Assembly (NCBI GenBank): GCA_031771865.1
Contig: JASISA010000022.1
Location: 2,108,001 to 2,172,000, forward strand
Source: Nothophaeocryptopus gaeumannii
Taxonomy: Eukaryota > Ascomycota > Dothideomycetes > Mycosphaerellales > Mycosphaerellaceae
Direction: 5' to 3'
DNA length: 64,000 nt
This document shows, piece after piece, positions 52,763 to 63,301 of the stretch (the stretch's first letter is position 1; each line of letters starts with the position of its first letter). The notes beneath the pieces are model-generated. The model was given only the letters and a program-made list of their open reading frames with translations, did no database searches and had not been told where the DNA came from. Position numbers and translations under genes: made by a program.

Positions 52763-53990
52763 GATGTCTATTGGCTGCAAGTTCGTCCGTTCGTCCCGTC
52801 TTTGTCAGTTGAGTAAATACCAGTGTCGATGAACCAAGGCAAGTAAAGTAAGATCTGATTCCGATGCTGATGTTGATGTTGATGTCTTGATGAAGCATGT
52901 CAAGAAGGAAGAGGAGAAGGCATCCTCTCTATACTCAATTCCTGCCGTACATACCAGCGCCTACCTGTCGCATGAAGACTGCCGACGGATGTAGAAGTAG
53001 CCACACAGCCGAATGTGTCCATGCCGACTGCTCTCGCCTTAAGAGCGAAAGGGTGTCGCAGGCGCGTTGCCATGGCCATTCGAATGTCGCTGGCGCTACC
53101 CTGAAGCTGCCCGATGGCCACAGCGAGAACATGAAAATCCTTCACACTAATGAATTCTTGATGGAGGATGCGCGCATCTCAGTCTTGGAGATCAGTCTTG
53201 GAGATGATGATGTTGTTGTGTTGAAATTGTGAAGCAGGAAGGCGCAGTGAAGTTGGAGTGAGAAGTCGCACGGGCCATGACGGCCTGAGGCAGCCAACTA
53301 GACGTTGGTTTCCAGAAGTCAGGCAAGAGGCTACCGTCATCATCGCTCATTCTGATCAATCATTCTCAGTTCTATCCGACCAGTCTTGGGCCTTGTCTCA
53401 ACTCATGTATCAAGATCCACGTCCCCTCAAAGTTCAACAAGTCAACTCTTCGCCTCCTGCGGCTCTGCGAGCCGAGGACTGACAGGCTTTTTCCACAACA
53501 CAGTACTATCGGCGACACCGATAGGTCGTAGTAAAAGAGATCAATCTTTACTTATCTACAGGGCGTATTACAACCCATTGAATCCAATGAACAAAGACAT
53601 CCAGTCGAATCCAGTGGATCAGAATGCAGCCAACCCTAATTTTTCGGGTTAGCCTAAGTTGTACTAATCGCCGAACGGAATCATATACTACATACTCCTT
53701 GACAGCAATCGCATATTTTATCGCATGCGAAAGCAATTGGAGTAGCTAAAAGCCACAAGGTTATAATAATCCGTAAAGAGTGCATCCTAATCAAGTGTTA
53801 AAATTAGTGTCTATATTAGAGGCAATCAGCTAGGATATGACTTTATACCTTGTAACTTTCTCGTTTGATATATTGTAGTACTTCGTAGCCGTGTTGTATA
53901 TTGCGTGAAGTTGCTTTGTGAAGTTGCTTTGCAAAGGTAAGGGATAGGCGAGGTTGAGATATTTATATAGCTCGTAAAGAGGAAAGCAAG
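52763..53990. other. Promoter side of the LVIVD relic and AT-rich stretch
   Basis: About 1.2 kb with no intact gene. From about 53500 the sequence becomes AT-rich with many stops. It contains a 13-bp direct duplication (gaagttgctttg, twice, near 53907-53932) just before the solo LTR. The AT-rich part may be an older mutated repeat. Confidence 0.4.
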
Positions 53991-54306
53991 TGTCACGGGC
54001 GTGGCCCGGTGACACCTGAACACCTAGATGCACGTGGTTTGGATGCTTGGTAGTGTACCAAGCATCCGGATGAACTTCGGCCGAGCCTCGGGGCTCGACT
54101 AGCATCATGTGACAGAGCCACGTGACTCTGCCAAGACCCGGAGAAGAGTTTCTTCTCGACGCGCAAAGATCCGGTCTTCGACTCTTTGCGCTACGTCCTG
54201 TCAATAGGATTGACCTATATGGTTAATACAGTGTCTATCCAACCTGTCCGTAGCTCCCTGTACCGTTTGTGATTAGCAACCTACTTCCCGACTCCGGCCC
54301 GTGACA
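53991..54306. mobile_element. Solo LTR of a retrotransposon
   Basis: A 316-bp block begins tgtcacgggc and ends gcccgtgaca: a perfect 10-bp inverted repeat with canonical TG...CA ends. It is flanked by identical 5-bp sequences, gcaag at 53986-53990 and gcaag at 54307-54311, the target-site duplication of an LTR-retrotransposon integrase. No gag-pol coding region adjoins it, so it is a solo LTR left after recombination between two LTRs. The element family (Ty3 or Ty1 type) cannot be told from the LTR alone. The intact ends and duplication suggest a fairly recent insertion compared with the AT-rich DNA on its left. Confidence 0.93.
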
Positions 54307-54611
54307 GCAAGACTCGGTTTCAAATGCAATAGTAGAATATTGGAGGGTACTATAGTATAGGGAGCTTCGAAGTTCGGAGAGCCTGTAACGTTTTCGAAAC
54401 ATCCGGCCTACTCCGACATACTTAGTACGTTTTAGCAAGGTATCATGCCAAGTATAGACTCTTGGGCCTTGTCTCGCGCAGCTGCAATCTGTGAGCGTGC
54501 TTCCAATTATTACACTCCTCGCATCTCTAGCCCAACTTGATAACCAACACCAGCAAATGCCGCTATGCTACCCGAACACCTCTTCAATGCTCACACTCAA
54601 TGCGACATCAC
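54307..54611. other. Intergenic between solo LTR and glutaminase A-like gene
   Basis: 305 bp, no gene seen. It starts with the right copy of the 5-bp target duplication and probably ends in the 3' untranslated region of the minus-strand gene. Confidence 0.4.
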
Positions 54612-56714
54612 TCACGACAAGATCCCACTAGACGCAAGATTCCACGTCCCTTGCTGGAGAGCCGTAATAGCAAAATGCGTACCAACAGTCCCTCTGGCCT
54701 TATTGGAGAGCCATTTTCCAGCATCGATTCCCTCAACGTAGTACCTGGTTCCAAATGGAATGTTGTTGAGACCATTAGTCAAGAACTTGTGAGTCGTGTT
54801 GACGATTTCTTGCTGCAGCTCAGTCGGAGCAATGGCAGCCCACATCATATTCCAGTCGGTGATGCCCCAGTCCACTCCTCTGTCGCTGACTGGTCCAGCA
54901 AATGCAAGGCCGTACTCCTGGATCTGGTCCAAGTACCACTTGCTCTGCAGGTCCCATGCGGCTTGTGGAAAGGTAGTAAGGTTCAGGACAACATCCGAAT
55001 ATGCGGGAAAGAGGACGTTCCAGCTATCAGTGTCGCCATAGTTGTAAGTGAAGTGAGTGCTGGAATGCAGCGTCTCAGCATCCAACCCCAGAGAACCGTG
55101 ATAGAGTGTGTTGGCAATGGAATCGGCAGTATCCGACCAAGTTGTGTTTCCACTCAGAACTGCTGCAGCTTTAAGCCCAATTGCTGCCTGAATCGCCAAG
55201 CCAGTCTGGTTTGCAGTCGCAGCAATCGCATCTACACTGATAAGCTGGTTCGCAGGATATAAAGAGTTGTCTACCAAGTATTGACCCCAGCCTGGGAGGA
55301 GCGAACTGTATTGTTCCGTAAACGAGGTGTCGCCTGTGAGCTTCTGGTACGCATAAAGCAAGATGAACAAGCTAGATGTCTCAAAAAGCGGCATATCCTC
55401 TTCCTCACCATCATCGTGACCAGTAGCGTTCGGATAATGACTCCCGATGTCGTGGATGACAAACTCTTTCGGCCATCGGCCTGATGCCAGATATGATAAG
55501 ATCGGCTTGAACTGTAGCTTAATCCATTCCGGGTTGAATATGATGAAGATGGGCCAGCTCTGGAAGATCAAGTCAACAGTATTGACATTGCCATCACTTG
55601 AAATCTCCTTCAAGAACGCCGAGGGCTCATCCGAACGGTTTGCGCCCGGAACTGTGAGCTCCAAAGCAGCGAAGGCCTGTCGGAAGCTTGCTTCGGCGAT
55701 GTCTGCATACTGACTTCCAAAATCGCTTGAAACAGATTCCGTCTTGGATCGAATGGTCGAGTCGAGAGTGTGCGAGTATGCCAGAGCTTTGTCGTAATTT
55801 CCAAGGAAGAATTCGATGGCTTCTGGAATCGTTGACCACCGAGTTCGGTGATAGCCAGTCTGTTGCTTGCCTAGATACTGAATGGTCAAATCTCGCTGAA
55901 AGCCCACAGCAAACGTCACGCTTGCTCCAGTACTGTCGACGCTTCCCAGATCCTTTGAAAGACCGGTAATGTCGGTTCCAGAGCAGCTGCTGGACGAGTT
56001 TCCAAGCGCGCCTGAGGATGAGAATGTTGAGTAGATGCTGCTTGCGGCGGCACATGAATAAGTCAGATCATCTGTAGTGCTGCCAAAGAGGACTGAGCCC
56101 CAAGTGGCTTGGTCGCTAGACTCGGTGTAGGGTACTTGATCCGGATTATAGAACGAGAAAAATCCAACATTGCCGCTAGTCGAGAAGGTGATGCCAGCCG
56201 CACCACTTTGGGCAGTCCAGGTTTGATCAATCCCGGAGAAAATCTGGACGTTGCTCGAGGATCCGGAAACGGTGGCGTTTACGGTCAAGTAGGAATATGG
56301 CAGCGATTGGAGAGCATAATCCGCGGCAAGAGGATACACTGGCGAGAAAAAGTCCAGCGTAAAATTGGCGCTGCCGGCCGATAGCTTGATTACTGTATGC
56401 GTCGACGTGTAGGAGATATCGCTCGTACTCGCGGCTGTGATATCGATTAAGCCAAGAGGAGCATTGAGCAGGGCATATGTTGTGCCCTCGACTCTCGCCA
56501 GAACCGGCCAGTTGAGGCTCTGTCCTGCCCAGAATTGAGGCTGACCCGTGGCGACATCTGATGCTTGATCACTTGGTAGCCAAGTAGATAGGTACGGGCT
56601 CTTGACAGCTAGGGGATATGATGGCAGGCTCACTCTGGCAGAGACAGCCTCCCTAGGCGCACTGGCAGCGGTCAGAAGGGCGCATACGAAGCGCACAGTA
56701 CCGAAGAGTCCCAT
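54612..56714 (-). CDS. Secreted glutaminase A-like protein (DUF5127/DUF4965/DUF1793)
   Basis: Single exon, 700 aa from the ATG at 56714, which gives a normal signal peptide (MGLFGTVRFVCALLTAASA) just before the conserved PLAVKSPYLSTWLPSDQ. The frame is open 65 codons further up, to an ATG at 56909, and this extension contains a hydrophobic segment; I prefer the downstream start. Family landmarks are GQSLNWPVLARVEGTTYALL, an all-beta N-terminal domain, LEISSDGNVNTVDLIFQSWP-like text in the middle, HDIGSHYPNATGHDDG, EDMPLFETSSLFILLYAYQK, and DRGVDWGITDWNMMWAAIAP. The end is YVEGIDAGKWLSNKARGTVG. Aspergillus GtaA, the type member, is an extracellular glutaminase; others may be glycoside-processing. 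Many N-glycosylation sequons (NAT, NQT, NTT) support secretion. Confidence 0.88.
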   Translation of the reverse strand: MGLFGTVRFVCALLTAASAPREAVSARVSLPSYPLAVKSPYLSTWLPSDQASDVATGQPQFWAGQSLNWPVLARVEGTTYALLNAPLGLIDITAASTSDISYTSTHTVIKLSAGSANFTLDFFSPVYPLAADYALQSLPYSYLTVNATVSGSSSNVQIFSGIDQTWTAQSGAAGITFSTSGNVGFFSFYNPDQVPYTESSDQATWGSVLFGSTTDDLTYSCAAASSIYSTFSSSGALGNSSSSCSGTDITGLSKDLGSVDSTGASVTFAVGFQRDLTIQYLGKQQTGYHRTRWSTIPEAIEFFLGNYDKALAYSHTLDSTIRSKTESVSSDFGSQYADIAEASFRQAFAALELTVPGANRSDEPSAFLKEISSDGNVNTVDLIFQSWPIFIIFNPEWIKLQFKPILSYLASGRWPKEFVIHDIGSHYPNATGHDDGEEEDMPLFETSSLFILLYAYQKLTGDTSFTEQYSSLLPGWGQYLVDNSLYPANQLISVDAIAATANQTGLAIQAAIGLKAAAVLSGNTTWSDTADSIANTLYHGSLGLDAETLHSSTHFTYNYGDTDSWNVLFPAYSDVVLNLTTFPQAAWDLQSKWYLDQIQEYGLAFAGPVSDRGVDWGITDWNMMWAAIAPTELQQEIVNTTHKFLTNGLNNIPFGTRYYVEGIDAGKWLSNKARGTVGTHFAITALQQGTWNLASSGILS

Positions 56715-57802
56715 TGTGAGGGACCAGAAGCTGGCGGGATTCTGCCACTCGGAGAAAAGCAAGACATCTTGTATGCCGCCTGCAGACCACAGAAGCCAGC
56801 TCGCAAGTAGCCATATTGCGAGAACGACAGCGACTACTCTGGCGTGGTCACTGCAGGAACTTGCGGGTCGAGTCAGACTCAATAGAGATGAACGGAGCGT
56901 CATCGTCATCCTGTGTTGTGTGTGGAATGCGTGCTTCTGCTGCGGCGCAATTGGCGCGAAGGATACATCTTCACGGTAGCGCTGGGAGCGGAAACGGCTG
57001 TCAGGCGACCCGGTACAGATGGAGGGATTGCAAGTGTGGTTACGAAGCTTCTCTTGGCCATGTGGAGCACAGAAGGCGTGATTTCAGTTGGAAGACAGTG
57101 TGGATCGTCTAATTTGGTGTTCGATATAGCGTGGCTGTCCATACAGACTTTGGTGGTTGTCGCAGAGTTGGGTGGTGGAGGATGACCCTTAGTCATGAAC
57201 AGGGCTCTGCCGAGGTCGCGCGGACAGGACTGTGGCCTCCACCACGCTCCTGCGGGGGGCTCCTGCCCTTCTCATCCACGACACAGGGATCGCAACATCG
57301 CGCTCTTGTGACTTCCCGAAAATCCTCGTTTCACGCATCAACACGCAGCTCAAAACAGCGATTGTACTTCAAACGTGCTGCTGATCTACTCGAACACTGC
57401 AGCAGCCACCGTCAAAGCCATGTGAGAGCGGAGAATCAGCTGACGTGGAACAATCACACCATGCACCAGCACGACCATCAACGTGGAGACAACAGCACCA
57501 GCGGTCACATGCGCCGTACACCTGGCATGGCCATAACGATTGCGCGAGACGACGCAGTATGGCGATGACTGTCGGCCGGACGAGCTCGGCGAAAGACACA
57601 GAGAGATGTCGTAGACAATGCTAAGAAGAGCATACTCATGTACAGCTTTAAGAACAACGATAACCTACCTTGCTGCCGGTATCCGGTCTTTAGGTCTGTC
57701 ATAGACGCATATGGTCAGTACAGAACGGTATCAGCGGAGGAGCCGAGTCAATGGTGGGTTTACTGAATCCATGGACGCCTGCATATCCGCTCTCAACAAA
57801 CG
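56715..57802. other. Intergenic between two secreted-enzyme genes
   Basis: About 1.1 kb upstream of the glutaminase A-like gene and downstream of the FAD-linked oxidase. Short frames only. The in-frame extension of the glutaminase A-like gene occupies 56715-56909. No domain or element was recognised. Confidence 0.4.
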
Positions 57803-59638
57803 TTACAAGTGTCCTTGTCCACTCCAATTGCTTCCGATCTTGGCGTGTCCTGACCGGCACAACTGGACCTTATTCTGGCCTATCCCATTCTCAGCGCCAA
57901 AGTCGCCTCGAGCCTCCCAGAGCTCACTCCCAACGCACTGCTTGCACCAGAACACGCCGCTCGGATCCCATTTTTGCTTGATCTGCAGCAGGCGAGGATA
58001 GTTTTCTCCGAACTTCGTCTTCTGCCAGTCCGGCTCAGTTGGATCAGACTCGCTCATATACGCTCCGGTGTTTGGCTCGATCTCGCGCAACGCAGCTACT
58101 CTCACATCGCGGAGATCGTGGGTCACACGAGTCAGGTCCGTTCGATTCAACGGTTGCCACATTCGAGGGAGGACGGCGTGCGAGTACGACTTCCTCCACG
58201 CTGGCAGGATCGCATCGCTACCACCAGCTATTCCACCTATGGGGTGCTGAGTGTTCGGCGCGGGAGCAACCAAGTGGCCTAGCATGATCCACGGCGCTGG
58301 TGTGCTTTTCTTCAGCGCGCTCTTAAGGGTACTGAAGTCACCCAGCAGCGACTCGTTGCTGAGCAGCCTCGAGCCAAGACGACCACTGAGGCCAGCGGCT
58401 TCTCCAGTCCGTGCCACGGTCTGCGCGCGGTACTCTGAGAAGTCTGTCGTGTGATTGAACTCTGCACCGCCATAGATCGGATCTCCCCAGGTGGCATTGA
58501 ATATCCCGGCTTCCAAAATCTTCCAGAAAGAGCGCAACTCATCCAGCGCCACAGTCGGGGCGTAATAGCTTCCGTAAAATCTGCCCTGCATGGAAGTGTT
58601 TTTCTGCGTCAGATCGATCGGCTGAACATAATAGTACCCCATAACACCCTTCTCGGCCAGATACGGCAGCTTGGAATGCATATAAGTCGTCGAAGACCAG
58701 AACGTGTTGGAATCTGACGTCGTATTGTAGGAGAAAAGCACCGACGAAGCCGGAACAGTCGCGTATGCCTTCACCGTAACAGACAGCAACACAGCGAACG
58801 TGCTGGCCCCGCCACCTCTCAGCGCCCAAAACAAATCCGAGTCACACTCCGCATTCACAGTCCTCACCTCGCCATCCGCAGTAATAACCTCAAACTCCAA
58901 CGCCTGATCAGCTCCCATCCCATATTTCGCGGATATGGGACTATGTCCACCTCCTGAAGTCCAGCCTCCAATCCCAACATTCGGATCTGAGCCTCCCACA
59001 ACTAGCACCTTGTTTTCCGCGGCGACTTGATTAACATGATACATCTGCTCTCCAGCATGGATTCTCACGCTCGCCACGCCTCCTAAATCCGTAGCCCGTG
59101 GATCTCCATGTACGACTTCGATACCGCGAAGTTTATGCGTCCAGATAGCCAAGGAGTCTGAACCGGAAGATCGGCCGGGGAAATCATGGCCAGTTCCCTT
59201 GATCACCAATCTCACACCTGTTCGTTTGGCGAATTTGATACCTTCCTGTACGTCTTTTGCGCTTTCCGCTTCGATCACGTAGCGAGGATATCCATTCCCC
59301 GTGCAAGGCGCATCGGCAGAAGCAAGACACGTCTCATCGTTGTAATCTGCGCTTACGCCGTTCTGCGCTTGGAAAGTTGTGTTTGTCCAGCTAGCAGAGA
59401 CTAAAGCGCAGGTTGCGTTGTTGTATTCTGGTCGGGAGGGATGGCACACTGCGCCTGGGAGGGTTGGGAGGTGTAGATGGCCGGAGATGGATGCGTTGAG
59501 GGATTTCCAGTCAGCATCCGAGGGCCAATTTGGGGAGGAGGCGAGTGGTTTGCAGGAGGGTTCTGGTGGACCTTGGGGATGGGCGAGGGTTGTGGGCGAG
59601 AGGAGGGTGAGGAGTGAGAAGAGGTAAGTGAATGACAT
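57803..59638 (-). CDS. Secreted FAD-linked oxidase (berberine-bridge/VAO type)
   Basis: Single exon, 611 aa, ATG at 59638. A signal peptide (MSFTYLFSLLTLLSPTTLA) is followed by the FAD-binding PCMH domain. PRYVIEAESAKDVQEGIKFA leads to GTGHDFPGRSSGSDSLAIWT, whose His is the usual 8-alpha covalent flavin attachment. Then come GGWTSGGGHSPISAKYGMGA and CDSDLFWALRGGGASTFAVL. The C-terminal BBE segment is NYPRLLQIKQKWDPSGVFWC. In bicovalent members a Cys follows the VVGG motif; here the text is VVGGSDPNVGIGG, with no Cys, so a single covalent flavin link is expected. Such fungal enzymes oxidise sugars, alcohols or secondary metabolites with O2, giving H2O2. No biosynthetic cluster adjoins it. Several sequons (NAS, NAT, NTT) fit secretion. 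Confidence 0.92.
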   Translation of the reverse strand: MSFTYLFSLLTLLSPTTLAHPQGPPEPSCKPLASSPNWPSDADWKSLNASISGHLHLPTLPGAVCHPSRPEYNNATCALVSASWTNTTFQAQNGVSADYNDETCLASADAPCTGNGYPRYVIEAESAKDVQEGIKFAKRTGVRLVIKGTGHDFPGRSSGSDSLAIWTHKLRGIEVVHGDPRATDLGGVASVRIHAGEQMYHVNQVAAENKVLVVGGSDPNVGIGGWTSGGGHSPISAKYGMGADQALEFEVITADGEVRTVNAECDSDLFWALRGGGASTFAVLLSVTVKAYATVPASSVLFSYNTTSDSNTFWSSTTYMHSKLPYLAEKGVMGYYYVQPIDLTQKNTSMQGRFYGSYYAPTVALDELRSFWKILEAGIFNATWGDPIYGGAEFNHTTDFSEYRAQTVARTGEAAGLSGRLGSRLLSNESLLGDFSTLKSALKKSTPAPWIMLGHLVAPAPNTQHPIGGIAGGSDAILPAWRKSYSHAVLPRMWQPLNRTDLTRVTHDLRDVRVAALREIEPNTGAYMSESDPTEPDWQKTKFGENYPRLLQIKQKWDPSGVFWCKQCVGSELWEARGDFGAENGIGQNKVQLCRSGHAKIGSNWSGQGHL

Positions 59639-62600
59639 GTTGTGTAGGAATGATGGAGGTGGCTCGCTGGAGAATCAGTTGCGCTGGAGGATCACACAAG
59701 TGTATATTATTCCTGCCGCCTGTATAAATTGTCCTGCATGCAAGAAGAGACACACTTACCTGACGCGACAGATAGGCGAATGATTGTATCGAAGATCTAG
59801 TGGCTGGTGCCAGATCTCAAGGCACTGCCATCTAGTCCATACTCATTGCGGCTGCGAGTGCGACGTGGCAAGGAGGAATTTTGAGAAGTATCCGCCCCAA
59901 TTACGTCGGTTCTTCTGGAAGAAAGCGTGCATGGACTGGAAGGTTTTCAATCCGCGGAGTGAATCCTTCCGACTCCTTCAGGGTAGTGTGGAAGTTGAAG
60001 TCAAAGTCATCCAATCCCTCTCTTCATCCACGACGTAATAAAGCTAAGTCCAAGTCCTGCCATCATAGCGTAGCTGAACTAGTTTATAGTGCTTTTACGT
60101 TCAGCGATCGACAAATACTACCATGTAGCACAGCAGTACAGACTTCTTGGTTGGCGAAAAGGATTCCTCTATAAGTGAAGTTGAAGTCGATCACTTTTTC
60201 TGCGAATGCGACCTGAGGTCTGGAGAAGATGAGGCTGAGGGCATACAGTAGTAGTGACGGTATATGTCGGAGAGGTACGAAGTCCATGTCTCGCACGTGT
60301 GCTCAACTATGGGACCTCGTGGCTGGAAGGAGACTTGTAATCCAGTCCTTCCAATTCGTTTTCCGTTTGAAGGCGTGTTCTTGGCCGCGCTGTGGTGGTG
60401 TTCTGGTGGTCGCAGCTTGTCTGGCCCGGCTGGTCCATCTCGTCCTCTGTCAAGGCCAGTAGGCTTGCGCTTGACATAAGAGTGCAAAGCCAGCTGATGT
60501 GATTCCACTGCTAATGCCGAAGCTGCTGTGAAGATGCCATGACCTTTCATGGTGGTGCCAGGAGGAAGATGTTTCAAGACCACACGGCCCGAGGCGAGTG
60601 GCTGTCCTCACACGCCTGCCACTTGGCGCGACCTCACTTCTCTCTTCACACTCCACGATGATCTCGCATTTCGACTTTTATTGTTGTCTCGCTCAATGAT
60701 CCGGTCGCGGCTTCAACTGCGCCGTCGAATAGGCCGACCTGAGTGTGTGATGATTTACAGATAGCCTCCCACGACCACTGTCGCGATAACATCACCTTCG
60801 AGCACGAAATCGAACACCAGCAAAGTGAGCCTCTCCGCAAGTAGACGTCCGAGCGATTACCTAGAGACGTCAGCACCCTCGGGACTGCAATGGCAAAATG
60901 GTGACCCATTCAAGGGGTGGGACTCATGGCTGAGTGCTGCCAGTTGAAGATAGTAGCAGCAGCAGTAGCAGTGCGGCCGTCCGCTCGTCCGCCCAATTTA
61001 TTTTCGTGACAGGACACTAGACAAAGGCTGGCGATGGAAATGGCAATGCGAATAAGAGAAGAGAAGAGCTTGACAAAGCTGGCGCTGCCCAAGAAAGCGA
61101 ATCATCAGACCACCGACGCATTTGAGCAGGACAAATTCCGGTGGCCCATGATCTCATCTGAGCGTGAGGACATTCTCCTAGCATGATGAGAAGAGGTTTG
61201 CCAAAGCCATTGCCGCGGATGCGCGTTTTCACGAAGTTGTCCAGCGCATCGCGTTGGAGCATTGCGAACGGCGAACCGAGGAGCACCAGGTGAAGGTGAC
61301 GAGTTCAATCGCAAGCAGCCATGGACGAAGGACGCTCTGGTGGTCCTCCTGTGATACGAGCGAAGATCGGTTCTGAAGCAGACAGCATTGCATTGCTCGG
61401 AACAGTCCAGGCAGCGGCTGTGGGCTGAGATCATCTTGCACCGTGGCCGTTTGCATCTCTGGATGACGTATGCCCCGAGGTTAGGCACGACAATGTCCGA
61501 AGCTGGAGCACGCACTGGGCAAGCTACATGTTCATGATCCTGTTGGTACACTTTGCGGTTGCGAGAGGCAGCAACAACATTGAAGTGGACATGGAGCAAG
61601 TCAAGCCAAGCACGCGGAAGCTCGCAGACAGCAAGTTCTCGCCTCATGTAGCTTGCGCCCGCGAGATCACCCAAGGCCAAAGCTCCCAGAAGCAGGCTAC
61701 ATAAGCTCAGGATTTACCTCCGGGAGTATCCCTAGCAAGATGGTCGAGTGGGAAGTGATTCCTCGAGTCCCCGTGACAGCACCTTACAGTGTGCGCCCTT
61801 AGCGACATCCACGCTCCTGAGATTACTCGGAATAGGTCTGGTTAACGGTTATTACCGTGAGACTGAGTGGCTGAAACGGCACGTCATGGAAATTGAGGCT
61901 CACACTTGGAGTGCCGCGTCTCTTCGGAGGCCCGCACAGCACCATACGCGTAAGATACTCCCCTGCACAAGGTGACTTATGTTGCCGTAGGGGCTAGCAA
62001 TAATGAAACGGGCGTCTTGGAGCAATATCTGTCGGATATGGGCGTCACAGTTTCGATAAGGCCAGTGGACAAGGGCTAAATCTTTTGCTCCTGTGATGGA
62101 GTAAACTTCGTTTTGCATCAATCGTAACGTTAGGTCGCCGTCGCCGTCACTTTGCCTACTTTCCCGGTCGTAATCGCCAATCGCACCACAACCCCAAATG
62201 AGGGACTGCGCATACGCCGGAGAATGCAAGTGCACTTTGTGCAGTGCCAACTGATCTTCGGGACGACAATGCGTATCTTTGTGAAGGCGAGGCTGATTGA
62301 GACTGTGCTTGCGTTTCCCAGAAATCTTGGGGATTCGAACTCGAAGTTCAACAGCGACGCCGAATGTCCCGCATTCTTTCAAGCTTCCAGCCGCCGCTCT
62401 CCTCGCTATCTACGAAATTGTTTCTGGCAACGCAGTTCTGTCTCCAGCAATCTTTAGGATTCGAACTCGCCTCGCCAGCGGGCTTCACGCTCTTTCCCTG
62501 AGCTCCCCCACCAAGCACGTTTCTGGCAATCCCAGCCCTTCTCGCACGCTTCACTCACATTCGCCATTGCCTACTCCAAAGCTGCGACCAACGCTTGTCG

Positions 62601-63301
62601 AGCCCTCGTTTTAGCTCATAAAAGCGTGCTGACTTCAAGGACAGCATTGGCATAATTTTGAGGGTACGCACGATAGGAGCTACATGCACAATCTTCCGAC
62701 TCTTGGGGATTCGAACTCACCTCGCCGAGCTCCAAGCTCAGCAACGATGGCGAGTGTCATACGCTCTGGCAAGCTCTCAGCCCCTGACTTTCCCGTTCTA
62801 CCAGCTTTCACACGGGCGCAACATGGCTAGATTGGCAGCTTCACTGTGTAAGTGTGCTTCAACACGCATCGTTTCGACTGTGTCATCATCTACCCAGCAT
62901 TGCTCTAGGGCGATGATTACGATACCCACCTCCGCACAAACGTAGCACACACTTCGTCATCGTCGCATGCAACTATCTTCAACGAGCAGATCTTGCACAG
63001 TAACCGTTACGGTTTTCAAGCCCGATCGTTTGGAAAGCGTGACCACGGAAACAACGAGATATCGGCGTTTATGCCATGCAAGAAAACGAAATGTATGGAT
63101 GGTCGAACCGGACCGAGTGTTTTCATCACAGGTTTGTATTGCAATTTCTGCTTTCTGTTTCTGTCTCCGTTTCTACCATCTGTCTTTTCTCTCTGTCGAT
63201 ATCGCAGTTGAACTTGCCCCTCAATGCCGTCCTGCAGCACCAGTGTCTTCCATACCTTACCAACTTCCCCTCTCTCCCCTTCCTCATATCCTCACATTCT
63301 C
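59639..63301. other. Gene-free stretch of about 3.7 kb with a B-box-like repeated motif
   Basis: No frame resembles a known protein. A minus-strand frame 61105-61680 (191 codons, opening at TTG) is Cys/Arg-rich and not convincing. Three similar sites with gattcgaactc occur at about 62332, 62458 and 62708. On the minus strand each contains gttcgaatcc, matching the RNA polymerase III B-box. Sites 1 and 3 also share flanking text (tgtc, then caagct and cagcc at similar spacing), suggesting a diverged repeat. No complete tRNA fold was found. Confidence 0.4.

Noticed and set aside
61105..61680. 191-codon Cys/Arg-rich minus-strand frame
   Set aside because: It opens at TTG, has no recognisable motif, and overlaps several other frames of similar quality.
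62325..62790. tRNA genes at the gattcgaactc sites
   Set aside because: The bases flanking the B-box-like core cannot form a T-stem, and no anticodon arm or acceptor stem is visible.
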